Assembly (NCBI GenBank): GCA_050084985.1
Contig: JBITNC010000001.1
Location: 34,658,001 to 34,722,000 of the forward strand
Origin: Nageia nagi
Lineage: Eukaryota > Pinophyta
Length of the DNA stretch: 64,000 nucleotides
Direction of reading: 5' to 3'
Position numbers and translations under genes: made by a program. How positions within the stretch are numbered: the stretch's first letter is position 1; every line of letters begins with the position of its first letter. Below the pieces are notes generated by a model that was not told where the DNA came from, made no database searches, and saw nothing but the letters and a program-made list of their open reading frames with translations. Shown piece after piece: positions 12,156 to 24,832 of this stretch.

Positions 12156-13532
12156 GTTTTTGGTAAAGTTAAGCTTTTTATTATAATAAGAATTTAGGCA
12201 ATTCTTAGCCTTAAACAAAATTTGTTTAATTACAAAAAAAACATCCAAAAGGGTCTTTTAATAAACATCATATTACCTTATCAAAATATCATAAGGATGA
12301 TAAACCTTTAAACAACCACCCTTATACATAATGCTTTTATACAAATTACAATCCAAATCAAAAGCATTAACCAAATATATCTATGATACTAATTCCCATA
12401 GTCTATACAACTCAAATTAAATAACATACAATCATCCATACTAAAAAACACACCACACCAAAATGGAAATCATCCTACAAACTCAAATAATTAATCTTGA
12501 TAAATGAGATTCAACCTCAACCTCCTCTTCTTAGTTGGAGCATAGAATATGTTTCCTATCTTCCTCAAATTGATAACATCCTTTATTTTCTAGTTGGAAG
12601 CTTTACTGCCAGAAGGGGAATCATGTTCCCCATCCTCTATATTATCACCCATATTCCCTTTATTCATTACCAAACTCTATCCTTTTCCTTCTACCATAGG
12701 TTGATTTTTAAAGAAAAGCAGAGTATTTACAACCTCTTCATCAACTACACATAATTTTGATTCCTTACCCTCTTCATTATCATCATCAAAATCAGAGCTA
12801 TAGAAGTGTTGAATTTAATTTGGATCTACCTCAACATTATTAGCCTTAACATCTAGTATAAAATGTATCATACGAGCCAACAATTCATGCTTATAAAGTG
12901 CCAAAATTAATCCTTGATAGATTGGTACCTCTTTCTTAAGACTTTTAGCTCTACTAATTGACCTCTAAAGTAGATTAAATAGGAAGAATGAAAAATTTAC
13001 CTTGTATTCTAGGTAGCTAGGGACAAAATAATTTAATAGAGTAATATTATACCCTCTAGCTATTGAATACCTTCCTCCCAAAGTAACAAATTTGATAATT
13101 ACCTCTAGAAATTTTTTCCAAACCTTTAGTAAACTCTCAATATTATGGACTTTCGAATGTACCTTAACCTTAGCCACCTTGGAATTGAAAATCTAAATAT
13201 CCATATTATGATCCTTCCCTTCTCTATGGCCTCTTCTTCCTTCCATCACTAATCCTATTGCTTAAGCTATAAACTCCTATGATATTTTGAATTTTAGCCC
13301 CTCCATATTTGTCTTACCATTATCCCAAGTCATTAAAACTTGGGTAGAGATAACAGGATTGAACCCATGAAAAGATTCTAAAAAATGTTGAAGTCCTCCC
13401 TTATAGATCTTCTTGCACATAAAAACATTTACTTAAATAATCCTAAGGATTGGTTTGTATTATTGGGCCCATCATATTAAATTACTAACAAAGAAAGCTT
13501 TTCATACTATAGCTCTCTAAGATAAAAATCTT
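12156..13532 (-). other. LINE F 3' region, downstream of G
   Basis: Sequence left of the G insertion and belonging to LINE F by continuity. Short open stretches occur (for example 12,965-13,177 on minus), but I recognise no domain. It may hold the last part of ORF2 and the 3' untranslated region. Confidence 0.5.
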
Positions 13533-13916
13533 TGTTAGGTCCCTATACTACTCATGTAGCCCATATATTGTTATTATGTGTCCCATAGAAGTCCACTATG
13601 GTTATTGTTATTCCCTTACATTATTATTGTTATGTCGGCTAGACATTATTATTGTTATGTTGGCTAGTGTCCTTTCATTGTAGTGTCACCCCTTGGACTC
13701 CTATATATACTAAGGAGGTATTATCATTTGTATTGTCTATTATTGTGTATTTGATGTGATGTAAAGGAGATTGCCCCCTTGAAGTGGCTTATTACAGATT
13801 GTGATGTAAAGGATGTTTCCCCTTGAATTAGCTTATTACAAATTTTATCTCTTATTCAAGGCGTTGAGCTCTTTCTCTCATGATTTTATGCTATTTTGGG
13901 AACTTTGTTCATAACA
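13533..13916 (+). repeat. Element G 5' LTR
   Basis: 384 bp. It contains a clear TATA box (CTATATATAC at 13,701-13,710) and a doubled block in its second half (GATGTAAAGGA... GTGGCTTATTACA, then a second similar copy). It ends ATAACA. Confidence 0.9.
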
Positions 13917-13918
13917 TT

Positions 13919-13930
13919 TGGTATCAAAGC
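13919..13930 (+). other. Element G primer binding site
   Basis: TGGTATCAAAGC, two bases after the LTR, differs at one base from the initiator tRNA-Met site. Confidence 0.85.
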
Positions 13931-14618
13931 AAATGATTCTATGATTTCACGGCTCAAAACTAGTCATCATGTAATTTTCACTACCAATTTTTTTTTTTGC
14001 AAGGTTTTAGATTCTTAAATTTATTAGGTTTTTATAAGACATACATAATAAGTTTCATTTCAAATTTCAGCTCCTAATTCACTATATTTTGCAAGTTACA
14101 CTTGGGGGAAGTTAAGGTTTGTGACTAGTCTCAAAAGTAGGTCTGAAACAGGTGTTCTAGCTAAAAAGTGTATATCTAAAGTTTTATAGATCCACACTAG
14201 GTGAAACCTAGTGGATTGGTTAGGGTATATATTTTAGTTTATCTATTACAATTTTCAAGGTCTGGGAATAAACAAGTGACATGTGGCACTTCATACAAGT
14301 TTGTGCTTCTAAAAACTCCAAAAATCAGCACATTTTGGGAAAGTTGCAGCCATTTCCTCTTGGAATATCAGAATTTGACAAAATCTATGGCATTTAAAAG
14401 AATACATCTGAGGCTACCATAGGTAGAAATTTCAAACTCTAAAGGGCCAAAATTTTAGATTTACATCAGTTGGAAGTTTAGATAACAGAATAGTCTCCAA
14501 ATCATGGTTTAAAAAGCACTACATCCTAGGGAATTGTGGTCTCCTACAATGTACTCACAGTATACCAACATCCATAGAGATGGATTTTAGGATGGTAAGG
14601 TAGGTTGAAAGTAAAAAT

Positions 14619-14721
14619 ATGGCAATGGCTGAAGATTCCACATGGGAAGATGAGAAATTTCTACAAAAGCATCCAGAACTACTAAATGTTGAGGACAACA
14701 TTTTTTTGAAGGAGAGGGGCA
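14619..14721 (+). pseudogene. Relic of Ty3/gypsy pol C-terminus inside element G
   Basis: An open stretch reads AEDSTWEDEKFLQKHPELL followed by NVEDNIFLKERG. It resembles the conserved tail of many plant Ty3/gypsy pol proteins (a WEDE block, a hydrophobic block, then an EDK-like block) located just before the 3' LTR. The purine tract GAAGGAGAGGGGCA (14,708-14,721) overlaps its last codons. It is the only coding trace in G. Confidence 0.55.
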
Positions 14722-15105
14722 TGTTAGGTCCCTATACTACTCATGTAGCCCTTATATTGTTATTATGTATCCCATATAATTCCACTATGGTTATTGTTAT
14801 TTCCTTACATTATTATTATTATGTCGACCAGACATTATTATTGTTATGTCGGCTAGTGTCCTTTCATTGTAGTGGCACCCCTTGGACTCCTATATATACT
14901 AAGGAGGTATTATCATTTGTATTGTCTATTGTTGTGTAGTTGATGTGATGTAAAGGAGGTTGCCCCTTGAAGTGGCTTATTATATATTATGATGTAAAGG
15001 AGGTTGCCCCCTCAAAGTGGCTTATTACAAATTTTATCTCTTATTCAAGGCGTTGAGCTCTTTCTCTCATGATTTTATGCTATTTTGGGAACTTTGTTCA
15101 TAATA
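14722..15105 (+). repeat. Element G 3' LTR
   Basis: 384 bp, partner of 13,533-13,916 with scattered changes. Its last bases read ATAATA instead of ATAACA. It has its own TATA box near 14,890. Confidence 0.9.
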
Positions 15106-18100
15106 ATCTGCCATAAATAACTACAATAAGCCATCTCTCTTGTTTTCACTTCTAATAAAACCACCATAGCATTGTAATAATTATAGGAAGTGATATTAAT
15201 AATTCTCAAATCTAATCTAGAACCTCCTAAATATGATGCTTGAAAATTCCAATCAAAATTCTTGAACACATTTATGAGGCTTGAAGTCAAATCACTCCTA
15301 AAACATGCCACTTTCTTTCCCAAGTCCTTATCACTTATCCTCAACATGCTCCACTTAAAATCATAATTGTACTTAATCCAAAAAGTACTCATAAAATTAC
15401 AATCCCTATCATTTGCTTCCATTATTATATAAAATATAACTTTATTTATCACCATGTGAGCTTTCAACCTCAACACACTGCTCATCCCACACATATGTGG
15501 CCAACAAGTAATAAGATACCTAGTAATTTGCATTATTTTATGATCATTATATACTAATTTAACTAAATAATGACCATCCTTACTATTATGAAACATTAAG
15601 CAAATCCTTAATAAATTTGATAACATCCTCCTTCCACCTTTACAACTATAATTAATCTTATTCATAATTTTTTCCTCTTTATTTACCTTCCTCCCCCTAA
15701 ATGCCAGTATATAAACCTTATAATAATTATACATCCTCTCTAAATTCAATACCATCTTCTTTACCAAGAACATCTAAAGCTTTCAAAATATTAAGAATCC
15801 TAACATCCTTAATTTGTATTCTATACTTATATCCCAACAAATAATTCTCCCTAATAGACAAAGCAATTATCTTCACAATACTACCAACATTACTCAATCT
15901 ATTTTCAAAAATTCTCAAATTTCTCTCCTTCCACAACATCCACCAAGTATTAGCAAGTAACATAATCCATAAATCATTTAGTTTTTTACTCATTCTAAAA
16001 GGATTCTATAACAAGAGATCTTCAATATTCCTTTTATCCATAGACAAACTGACTTTTAATACCAACATAAAGTTTTCCCAAATTTGCCAAGTAAAATAAC
16101 TTGAAATCAATAAATGATTCCTAGTATCACATTCTTTAACACATAAAGGACATTTATTCCCTAAGTTAAATCCTCTTCTCTTCAACTTATCTTGAGTAAG
16201 AATAGCTTAATGCGCAACATACCAGAAAAGGAATGTAATGTTAAGGATCAATCCCTTCATCCACACCTTAGCCCAAATCTGAGAAGTTTATAAATTTTGA
16301 TTCATACTTAAGAAATATTTATTAACTTTAAATATACCATTAACTATAAAATCACAACACAAAGAATACTCTTCTTGTTCTTCTTTTATGCTAAAATTCA
16401 ATAATTCACCTTTAATTCTTGAAAATTGGTCCTTAATACTCTCTCTTGGATCCTCTTTGAAAAACCAATATATTTCTCGATTTTATTTCCTAAAGTAATC
16501 CTTAATATGATAACCCTAATTAGACATCACCCACTCAACACTCTCTACCAAATTTAGGTCTATATTTAATGGACACTTCCTTAACCAACAATCCTCCTAG
16601 AAAAAAAACCTTATCATAATTTTTAATACTCCAAGTAGAATTTGCCAAAAGATGATTCCTCACTACCATAATATCATTCCAAAACATAGGCCCTATAAAA
16701 ATATCAAGAGTTTGAACAAAATAATTATCCCCTTCTAAACACTTAGTCCTATAAATTTTGACCCATTCATTTTCATAACCATCACAAAGTTTCCAAGCTA
16801 ACTTAGCTCTCAAAGCATAACTCAAGAATTTCATTTGTCTCAACCTAAGCTCCCCACAGTCCTTTGATTTACAAATCTTCCCCCGAGCCATAAGTGACCA
16901 TTTAATTTTTTTATTAGTACCAAACCATAAGAAATATCTACACATTTGATCAATTGTACTTGCAACTTCTATTGTTATCTTAAACAACAAAGAACTATAA
17001 ATGGGAATGCTTTGTAAGTAGTTTTTATCAATTGCAATTGTCCTACATGACTAAGCACAACCTCCTTCCAACTAGACAATTTAGCTTGATTTTATCAATA
17101 ATCATATCCTATAAAGCTTTCTTGATTTGGCATATAAAAAGGGGCATACCTAGATATATAAATGGCAACTCACTAGTTTTACACTTAAATATATGTACAA
17201 TTTTAATTTGTCTCTCCAAAGTTTTATTAAAGAAAAAAAAAATTGGTCTTCTCAAAATTACTATTATGATGAGAAGCCTTCTCATACAAAACAAGAATTT
17301 TCATAAACTTATTTGCTTCCTTGATAGAAGCCTTGCCAATTAACAAAGGATCATCAACAAATTATTTATGTGTTACCCCTTTACATCTACTTGAAGATTT
17401 AATACCACTAATATGATTAGAATCTTTTTTCTTTTGAATTGTCAACCAATATCCTTAGCCATAATAATAAATAAATAAGGTGAGATAGGATCCCTTTGTC
17501 TCATGCCTCTTTTAGACTGGAAAAACCCAATATCCTCCCCATTGACTAAGACTAAAAAAGTAGGAGTAAAAATACATGTTGAAATCCATGCTCTCCATTG
17601 ATTACAAAATTCAAACTTCTAAAGGATCTTATCTAAAAAATTCAAGTTAAATCTATTAAAAAAAAATTTGCATATCAAGTTTAATCAAAATACCTTCATC
17701 TTTTCTTGTATTCAAAGAATATAGGATCTCATACATAGTAATAATTCAATTAGTAATTTATCTACCTTCCACAAAACCATCCTAATCTAAATAAATAATT
17801 AGATGTAGCATCTTTTTCAATTTTTTTGCAAGAATATTAGTGATAATATTATACATATAATTACATAAGCTAATAGGTATAAAGTTCTTAAACTCATTTT
17901 ATCTTGGTACCTTAGGAATAAGAGTAATAAATATGGAATTCCAAGCCTTAAGTAGCTGATTTTTCTTAAAGAAATCTACAATAACAATTGAAATATCCCT
18001 CCCATAATTTCATAATAACTTTGAAAAAAAAACCATTGGAAACCCATTAGGTCCTGAAGCCTTATCTTTATCCATGGTAAATATTGTCTTCCATATTTCC

Positions 18101-19445
18101 TCCTAAGAAACTTATTTTTTAAGTTCATTTATGATTTCTTTAGTAAACATATGAGGAATGTATTGAAGTATATATTCCATAGCAGCCTCATCCTCCTCTT
18201 TGTCTATACCCAACAAAGCCTCATAAAATTTTACTCCTTTTTTTAATCTCAATAGGATCAACAACAATGTAATTTTATGAGATTTTGGTATTAGTGATAG
18301 TATTAAAATTACTTCTCTACAATGTAGTAAGATTAAAAAAATTTGTATTCTTATCCCCTAATATCAACCAAGATAATCAAGATTTTTGTTTTTAAAGCAC
18401 CTCCTCTTGTTCCTTAGTATTATTAAATTTAACAAATTCTTCCTTCTCTTTTAAATTTAGTTTAACTATTTTCCCCTCATTATTGGAATATTTTCAATAT
18501 ATAAATTTTTTTGTTTTAACTCTTCAAATCTTTTCTTTGCATCCTTAAACACTTACTTATTCCATATATTTACTTGTAACATAAGGTTTTGAAGTTTTTT
18601 CCACACTCTAAACATTGGTGCTTCATCAACATGTAATGACCACCACTCTTTCATTTTCTCATGAAAATTAGGGTGGGATAACCACATATACTCAAATTGA
18701 AATGGTGACTTTCTCTTAATAGGATTTTCTAACTGCAACAAAATAGGATTATGATTAGATCTTGTCAACTGCATAGATTTTAAATTGGCATCACAAAACT
18801 TTTCTCTCTATTTTGTTGTAACTAATATTCTATCCAGCCTTCATAGAATATGATCATCTTTTGGTCTACTATTCAACCATGTATAAGCACTTCATTAAGA
18901 TTTAAATCTAAAAGCTTTTCCTTATTTATAAAACTTCAAAATAACTACATACTCTTAGTACACTCCTTATTTCCCCCTTGTTTATCATGTAAATTTAAAT
19001 AAGTACTAAAATACCCCATAATCACCTATTATTCATTCTCAAATCTCTTTCTATGAGAAAGAAAAATATCCCAAAACTTCTCCCTTTCCTATTGGATGTT
19101 TAGAGCATAAATAATAGTAACAAAAAACCTATAACCATCATTCTTCCTAGTGACCAACACAGTAATAGCTATTCTAAACTTAAAATCCAATCTCTTCACC
19201 TTAACAGTATTAGGATTCCAAAAATCACACAAACCACCTAACTTATTATTCCAACCAAAAGTATGAATAAATTCCATATTTGAATCTTTCCAAATCCTCT
19301 TTTTAGCACTTTCTAACTTAGTATCCTTCATTTTAATTTCTTGATAGCCTAAGATATCTAGCTTATGATTCTTAATCAAAACTTTAGCAATCATTTCTTT
19401 ACCCAACTTTTTACACCCTTGAATATTCTAACAAAGAATATGCAT
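15106..19445 (-). pseudogene. LINE F ORF2: endonuclease, reverse transcriptase, C-terminal region
   Basis: The ORF2 start is likely the ATG at 19,443-19,445, followed by an early stop where Trp is expected. The endonuclease part (about 19,440-18,550) shows NHKLDILGYQEIKM and, near its end, SNHNPILL. Reverse transcriptase (about 18,500-16,535) shows RGMRQRDPISPYLFIIMA at about 17,465-17,517 (QGDPLSPYLF in intact elements), an FVDD catalytic motif at 17,350-17,361, and FIYLGMPLF. The 3' part has FLSYALRAKLAWKL and the WWMLWKERNLRIFENR stretch at about 15,900-15,960, typical of plant L1 C-termini. Numerous stops and frameshifts interrupt it, so it is inactive. Confidence 0.85.
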
Positions 19446-19729
19446 TACATTTTTTAAGCTGAGAGATTATCTTCGCTAAGGTATAAAGTTTTTCAAGTTT
19501 CATTCATAATGTCTAGACCTATAAATGTATTTCTTAAAAAATTACTTAAAGGTTTTCCTAGAGTTCTCTTCCCTATATTTGTAGTCTTCCTTCCACTTCC
19601 AGTATATCTACATAAAACCTGATCCATCATTTCTCTATATGTTTTCCTTTAATTTTTGATAGTCTTCTTATTAATAAATATTTTCCATGGAAAACCATCC
19701 AGATCCATTAAATTTTGAATTTCTTCATC

Positions 19730-21200
19730 ACTTTAATTATCTGCATCAAAATTTGGTGATAGTTTTTCCTCCTTGAAAACCTCTTCATATCCCTCTTCCT
19801 TCTCATGATATTCCAACTCTATTTCATTCATATTCAACATTGTTACATCAAGAGAATTAAAAGGAGAATTTGGAATAATGATCTTATAAAAATTCTTATC
19901 CTCCCAACTTAATGCTTCTTCCTCATCTAGTTGAAATTGCACCAAATTTAAATAAGAAACCCCTATAGATATCAAATCCTATAGGATTTCAACCTTTTTA
20001 GGTATTGAATCAAACTGATTAATAGGAACTTGACTGACTCCCTCCTCATCAACTATGGATAACTCAACATTCTCTTCCACACCTATTAAAGGAATTTCAT
20101 TAATCTATTATAAAGGTTTTTCAATATTCTTGTGATTTACCTCCTTTGGAGCATTATATGATGATGAAACATAATTTTGTATCTTACTCTATTCTTGAAT
20201 TATTTATTTAGAACCATTTTTAGGTCTCCATTCAAACTATGTCCCTTTAATATTCTGATTATAACTCTAATTAGTCATACATGACCTAGGATTAGGTGGT
20301 CTAGATAATCTCTAGATAAATGACCAAATTTCATAAAGACCTTAGAATGAATTGGTAGTAATTCATTCTCTATAGGTTTCAACATCTCATAATCATCATT
20401 CTTCAAATCAATTTTATTTGGTAGATCTTGGGTAACAACAATATTAACACAAAAACATACAACATTCATTCTTGTTTCCATTTTAATATGATTATAAACA
20501 CATATGAATGTACCAATACATTCTATTTCAACTTAAATACCTTCAAAAACCCAAATGTTTAGAGGAAGATTAGGCATATTGACCAAAATAGGAGCTATAT
20601 TAAAATTTTCCTTCTATTTAAAACCTTTGAACCATTTCTTCAATATGAAACCCCTTTTACCAACCCATCATGGTCAATTCTAAAGTACCCATTGTGGATA
20701 TTATTATTACATAAATATAAAGAGGATATAATCACATATTATATGATTAAGATCCACACTTCCTTTCATTTTTCATCTTGTCATAGCCCATTTTTTCAAA
20801 GAATCAATATTAGGCCTAATTCCCACAAACTTACCAATAAGAGATATCTATCTATTTTCAATAATCTTCTTAGATAATTCAATTGGATAAATGATCCTTG
20901 TAAACCCTTTATAATTTGATACTTTTTGAACCACCATAGGAATATCAAACTTGAAAGGAGTTTTCAAAGTTTGATTCAAAATCAACAGATTCTCCCATCT
21001 CTTGGTTTTTCATTCTCCTTAACTTCCATATCAAAAAAACATAAAAACAACCTAAAAAAATAAAAAATAAAACATATAACAACAATATACCTGAACCTAT
21101 GAACACTTCCTCCCATGAAAATACCTTTCCCCTCTGCACCACCATAAACCAAAGGCCTACGACCCAACAATGTACACCAGCTCTCATATAGGGTTCCAAC
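19730..21200 (-). pseudogene. LINE F ORF1 (gag-like, degraded zinc knuckle)
   Basis: ORF1 of plant L1 elements encodes a nucleic-acid-binding protein with a DUF4283-like domain and a CCHC knuckle. At 20,275-20,481 the LPNKIDLKNDDYE stretch is followed by SKVFMKFGHLSRDY. Spacing matches CX2CX4HX4C, but all three cysteines are replaced (Ser, Phe, Tyr) while the histidine remains. The acidic linker at 19,733-19,975 and the upstream 20,945-21,199 frame probably belong to the same protein. Identification rests on the knuckle context and position upstream of ORF2. Confidence 0.6.
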
Positions 21201-21264
21201 CTCCCATCCTAAAATTTAAATATCATTGGTTTGTATTATTTTGGCTTAATGTTATATGCTCTTT

Positions 21265-21665
21265 TATATACTTGAAAGATAATTATAATTTTAAACAAAT
21301 GTTAACAATATGATATATTGACAAGATATGATAACATATGCTAAACTACCCATCAAATAGATAAAAAAAATGATCAACTCATAAACTATACACAATTATG
21401 AATACTCATAATGATAATTAATGATGGCTAATCTAAACAATCATAAACAATGATATGGGTATGAATAATTACACACAAATACTAACCTTAACCCTAAGCT
21501 AAAATGATAATTAACCTAGGTTTGTAACTATATGCCAAACAATACAAGATTTATGCTAATCAAAGGATATATGTACTCTAATTTCCTTCAAGATTATCTT
21601 ATAACCTACAAAATTATAAAACACAACAAGATCCAAGCATATGATGGTAATTCAAAAGGGGGTTC
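21265..21665 (-). repeat. Element E left LTR, piece 3 of 4
   Basis: 401 bp from the LINE F right duplication to the H insertion. It matches right-LTR sequence at about 28,625-29,000, including the CTAACCTTAACCCTAAGC stretch seen in both copies. It ends in GGTTC, the left copy of the H target. Confidence 0.88.
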
Positions 21666-22476
21666 TATTAACACCTAAAAGTGGTTCCCTTAACGTGCTC
21701 CCATTGAGGTGCAACTTTACATACATAATTAATTATATTTAATCTTATTTTAGTCATATTTTATCTTATTATCACATATTTCTCAAGTTGTGTTCTACAT
21801 TTTATGTTAGGTACACTGGGATAGCTTTAATCAATATTCAAGGGGTCAAATGGTGAATTATACTTGATATAAATGTAAGTATCTCTAACCTTAGAAAAGC
21901 ATATCAAGATTACATCTTGATAGCTAGTACCCTATTCTTGGTGTTTCTAAATGTCACCTGTTGAAACTAAAATCTTGTTACCACTCAAGAAAATATCTAT
22001 CATCCACATCCATGATCATATGCTATATTCAACTTGTCATCATATCTATTTTCATCCATCCTTGTTAGTGAACCTCATTCTTTAGGAAAGTTCATGCTCA
22101 TGCTAACATCCATGCTTGTGTTGAGCTTTCAAATACTAATGCTCATGCTAGCATTTCTTATGCAATTGGCCTTGGGTTTTGCATAGCAAGGTCACCTATA
22201 TTTGACAAGTTTGTGTATAATATCCTTGACACTAACATAGGTAAGAACACATAGGTATTTATCTTTCAATTGATTCCTTTCTTTTTAGTATGTACAGTTG
22301 CATTTTACATGTTAACATCAATGGAATCTCATTACTTTGTTACTACATTATCAAATTCCCTCATTCATGTATATTTATCTAAGTTAATTAGATTAGATTT
22401 ATCATACAAAAAAATATATATGTGGTTTTAGTTCATTTAAAGGTAAACCCTAGGTGTACCAAAATGCATATCAACA
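21666..22476 (+). mobile_element. Element H: solo LTR
   Basis: An 811-bp insert in element E's LTR flanked by the perfect duplication GGTTC (21,661-21,665 and 22,477-22,481). It starts TATTAACACC and ends ATCAACA, with no interior, as left by recombination between two LTRs. The start and an internal block match the D LTR at 2,294, so strand is assigned by that similarity. Confidence 0.8.
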
Positions 22477-22481
22477 GGTTC

Positions 22482-22856
22482 ACCTCAATCTACCATGAAA
22501 GTAGAGTATGAAGCCTTGTAGAAACTCATGCCATATATGGTGGGTTTATATCCAAAACCTAATTGATATGTGTTGAAGTGCTTGATTATTGATAATTCTT
22601 AGATGTAGGATTTATAATACTTTGCAAATGATCATAAATCTCAAGGCCAAAATAAATCAATTCTAACAAATGAGGGGAAATCCTTTTTTATAATAAATCA
22701 ATTGGAATGCTATAGGATCGATTGTTCAGTCAGTTGATTGGTTGGCTGATTGATTCATGTTATATTTTTTTACCAAAAATTATAACTTTAATAAATATCA
22801 ATTTTTATGCTCAAATGTTGTTTTTTTTGTAAATACATAATTTTGGGGTATCTATA
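22482..22856 (-). repeat. Element E left LTR, piece 4 of 4
   Basis: 375 bp matching right-LTR sequence from the CACCTCAATCTACCATGAAAG block (22,490 and about 29,000) to the LTR end. The end reads TCTATA here and TCTGCA at 29,387, so the terminal CA has decayed. Confidence 0.88.
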
Positions 22857-24832
22857 GTTACCCCTTTTTGAGTTGAGTTTTGCAAGCATGCAAGAATTAG
22901 CATAAAAACTAAGGTAAATATTATGTTATTTTAATATTTATTTGATTTGTTTGATAATGATTAATGTTTATATAATAACTCTCAATGATTTTTTTTCTAA
23001 CAAGGATGGCTTTGTGAATGTAGGTATACAAAACCTGCCAAATATTGGGAGATAAGTGTAAAATGCTCTTAATGATATGATCAATGTAGGATGACCCAAA
23101 GTATGGAAACATGTGAAATAATTTGGATTATGACATGTGCAAACTCAATGATGTAATCATGATAATTTTTCTTATTGAAAATAAAACTAAACAATGCTAA
23201 ATATAAACTTCACCCCATGCAAAATGGAAAGCAAAGCAAAAAATGATGGTAGTGATAAAAATGAGCTCTATGCTCCAAGTAATGGTAAGCAAATAAATAA
23301 AATTATTAAATCTTGCCCCATGTTAAATGTAAAGAAAGAAATTATAGTGCTAAAATGTTTTCTTTAACCCATGTTAAATGGAAAGTAAAGAAATGTTATT
23401 TTTTCCCTATGTTAAGTGAAAAGTAAAAAGGTTATGTTTGAATGATATCTCTATTCCAAGTAATTTTAACACACATGAGAAAGCTCATAATATGATAATA
23501 ATATTATTATTATAACTTTTTCCCAAGTAATCTCAAGCAAATGATGATGCTTAAATATAATGCTAAAGCCAATGATAAATGATATGCTACCAATATGTTA
23601 GGATGTGATGGTATTGATCTTTATTTTAGATAGTTGATATGTAATTTGCCAAACAATAGAATGATGGGTGAAGAAAGTGAAGTCAAAAAAAATTCATTAC
23701 TCATTTTTTCATTTTCCATTGATCATGTTAAATATATTATATTCAAATCTTATGATATAATACTAGTGCTCAAAGGTCTTGGTTAATGTGTTAAATAATA
23801 CTTTTTTGCTTAATATTTTGCCCAACTCATGACACACCATAAGATATGATATAAAACATGATATAAGATATGATATTGATATTAATCATGATAAAAATAA
23901 TGATGAAATTTAGTAAAATATATTTATCCATATCAAATTCATTATCACTTGTTCAACAAGACTATGTTTCCCTCAAAAATCATGATAGTCAACAATACAT
24001 GATCATCTCCAAAGGAGTGATTTTAAGGCAATCCAATATATTGATTGTGACCCAAGTGGGTGTATCCTCATGGGGAAAAGAGGTTGATATATAGTGATAA
24101 TAAAAAAGAGTCAACTATACCTCAAAGATATGTGCCTATGATTTTTATGCTAAGATGAAAGCACACTTGATGAAAGCATTCCAAAGATAATGATGATAAT
24201 CAAAGACAAATCATATATACAATGATAACATGATGTGATTCTCAATAAAATGATATATGCAATAATAATATCAAAAACTATAATAATGTAACAAGTACAC
24301 ATGCCACATGATGATATAAACAAAGATAGTGATGCAAAAGATAACTCACAATAAGTCTAAGAGATAAGTGACTTTGTCATACCCCAAATTTTTCCACTAG
24401 TGGATAATCACAAAATTGGAGTAGGCTTTAGTATTAACTCTCCTGATTTTAATATGATAATGATACATGGTGATGAAACTATTCTTAAGTGATAATAATC
24501 AATTCTCAAATATCAATATATATGATATAACACAAGATTCAACCAAAATATGAATATGATAAGTCATAGGATTTTTTTTTTATTAGCTCATATATTGAAG
24601 GTGGTGGAATATACATACCCCTTCTTGCTTATTGTGCATACAAATGGAGAAATCCCATACAATAATATGAATATGGTCCTTTATCATGATATACTTAACA
24701 AAATGATGTATAATAATCCACTTGATTCACATTATATTTAAGTAAATGATTTTTAAAAACTTCCAAGTGTTGAGTAGGTTGTGTGATTGGATTTCACATT
24801 GATATTTGACCATTGTTAATAAGATATTGAAT
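22857..24832 (-). other. Element E interior, 3' half, no coding seen
   Basis: AT-rich sequence starting with the element's purine tract (AAAAAGGGGTAAC on minus, about 22,857-22,870). No protease, reverse transcriptase or integrase motif could be read on the minus strand. Blocks with repeated wording (ATGTTAAATGGAAAGTAAAG-like at about 23,210-23,420) look like old tandem repeats. Confidence 0.5.

Larger units (their letters stand above)
13533..15105 (+). mobile_element. Element G: small non-autonomous LTR retrotransposon
   Basis: A 1,573-bp element with two 384-bp LTRs (TGTTAGG...ATAACA), a primer site just after the left LTR and a purine tract just before the right LTR, so sense is plus. The 805-bp interior lacks gag and pol apart from a short pol-tail relic. 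Flanks ATCTT (13,528-13,532) and ATCTG (15,106-15,110) match at four of five bases, a decayed target duplication in LINE F. Size and layout resemble TRIM-type elements, but the relic points to derivation from a Ty3/gypsy element by internal deletion. Confidence 0.88.
12156..21246 (-). mobile_element. Element F: plant L1-type LINE, interrupted by G
   Basis: A non-LTR retrotransposon on the minus strand, about 7.5 kb once G is removed. It is flanked by an 18-bp duplication starting TAATGTTATAT (12,138-12,155 and 21,247-21,264) with one mismatch, and interrupts element E's LTR at a point where the intact E LTR is continuous. The 3' end (left) reads ...TTTACCAAAAAC on the minus strand before the duplication, a short A-rich tail. 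ORF1 lies at about 19,730-21,200 and ORF2 at 15,106-19,445. The left part, 12,156-13,532, is the 3' portion with no recognised domain. All frames are broken. Confidence 0.85.

Noticed and set aside
15075-15773. 232-codon minus-strand frame
   Set aside because: It is the tail of LINE F ORF2 running a few bases into element G. No separate domain was recognised.
21483-21500. CTAACCTTAACCCTAAG, telomere-like
   Set aside because: It is a short shared part of both E LTRs (also about 28,835), not an array.
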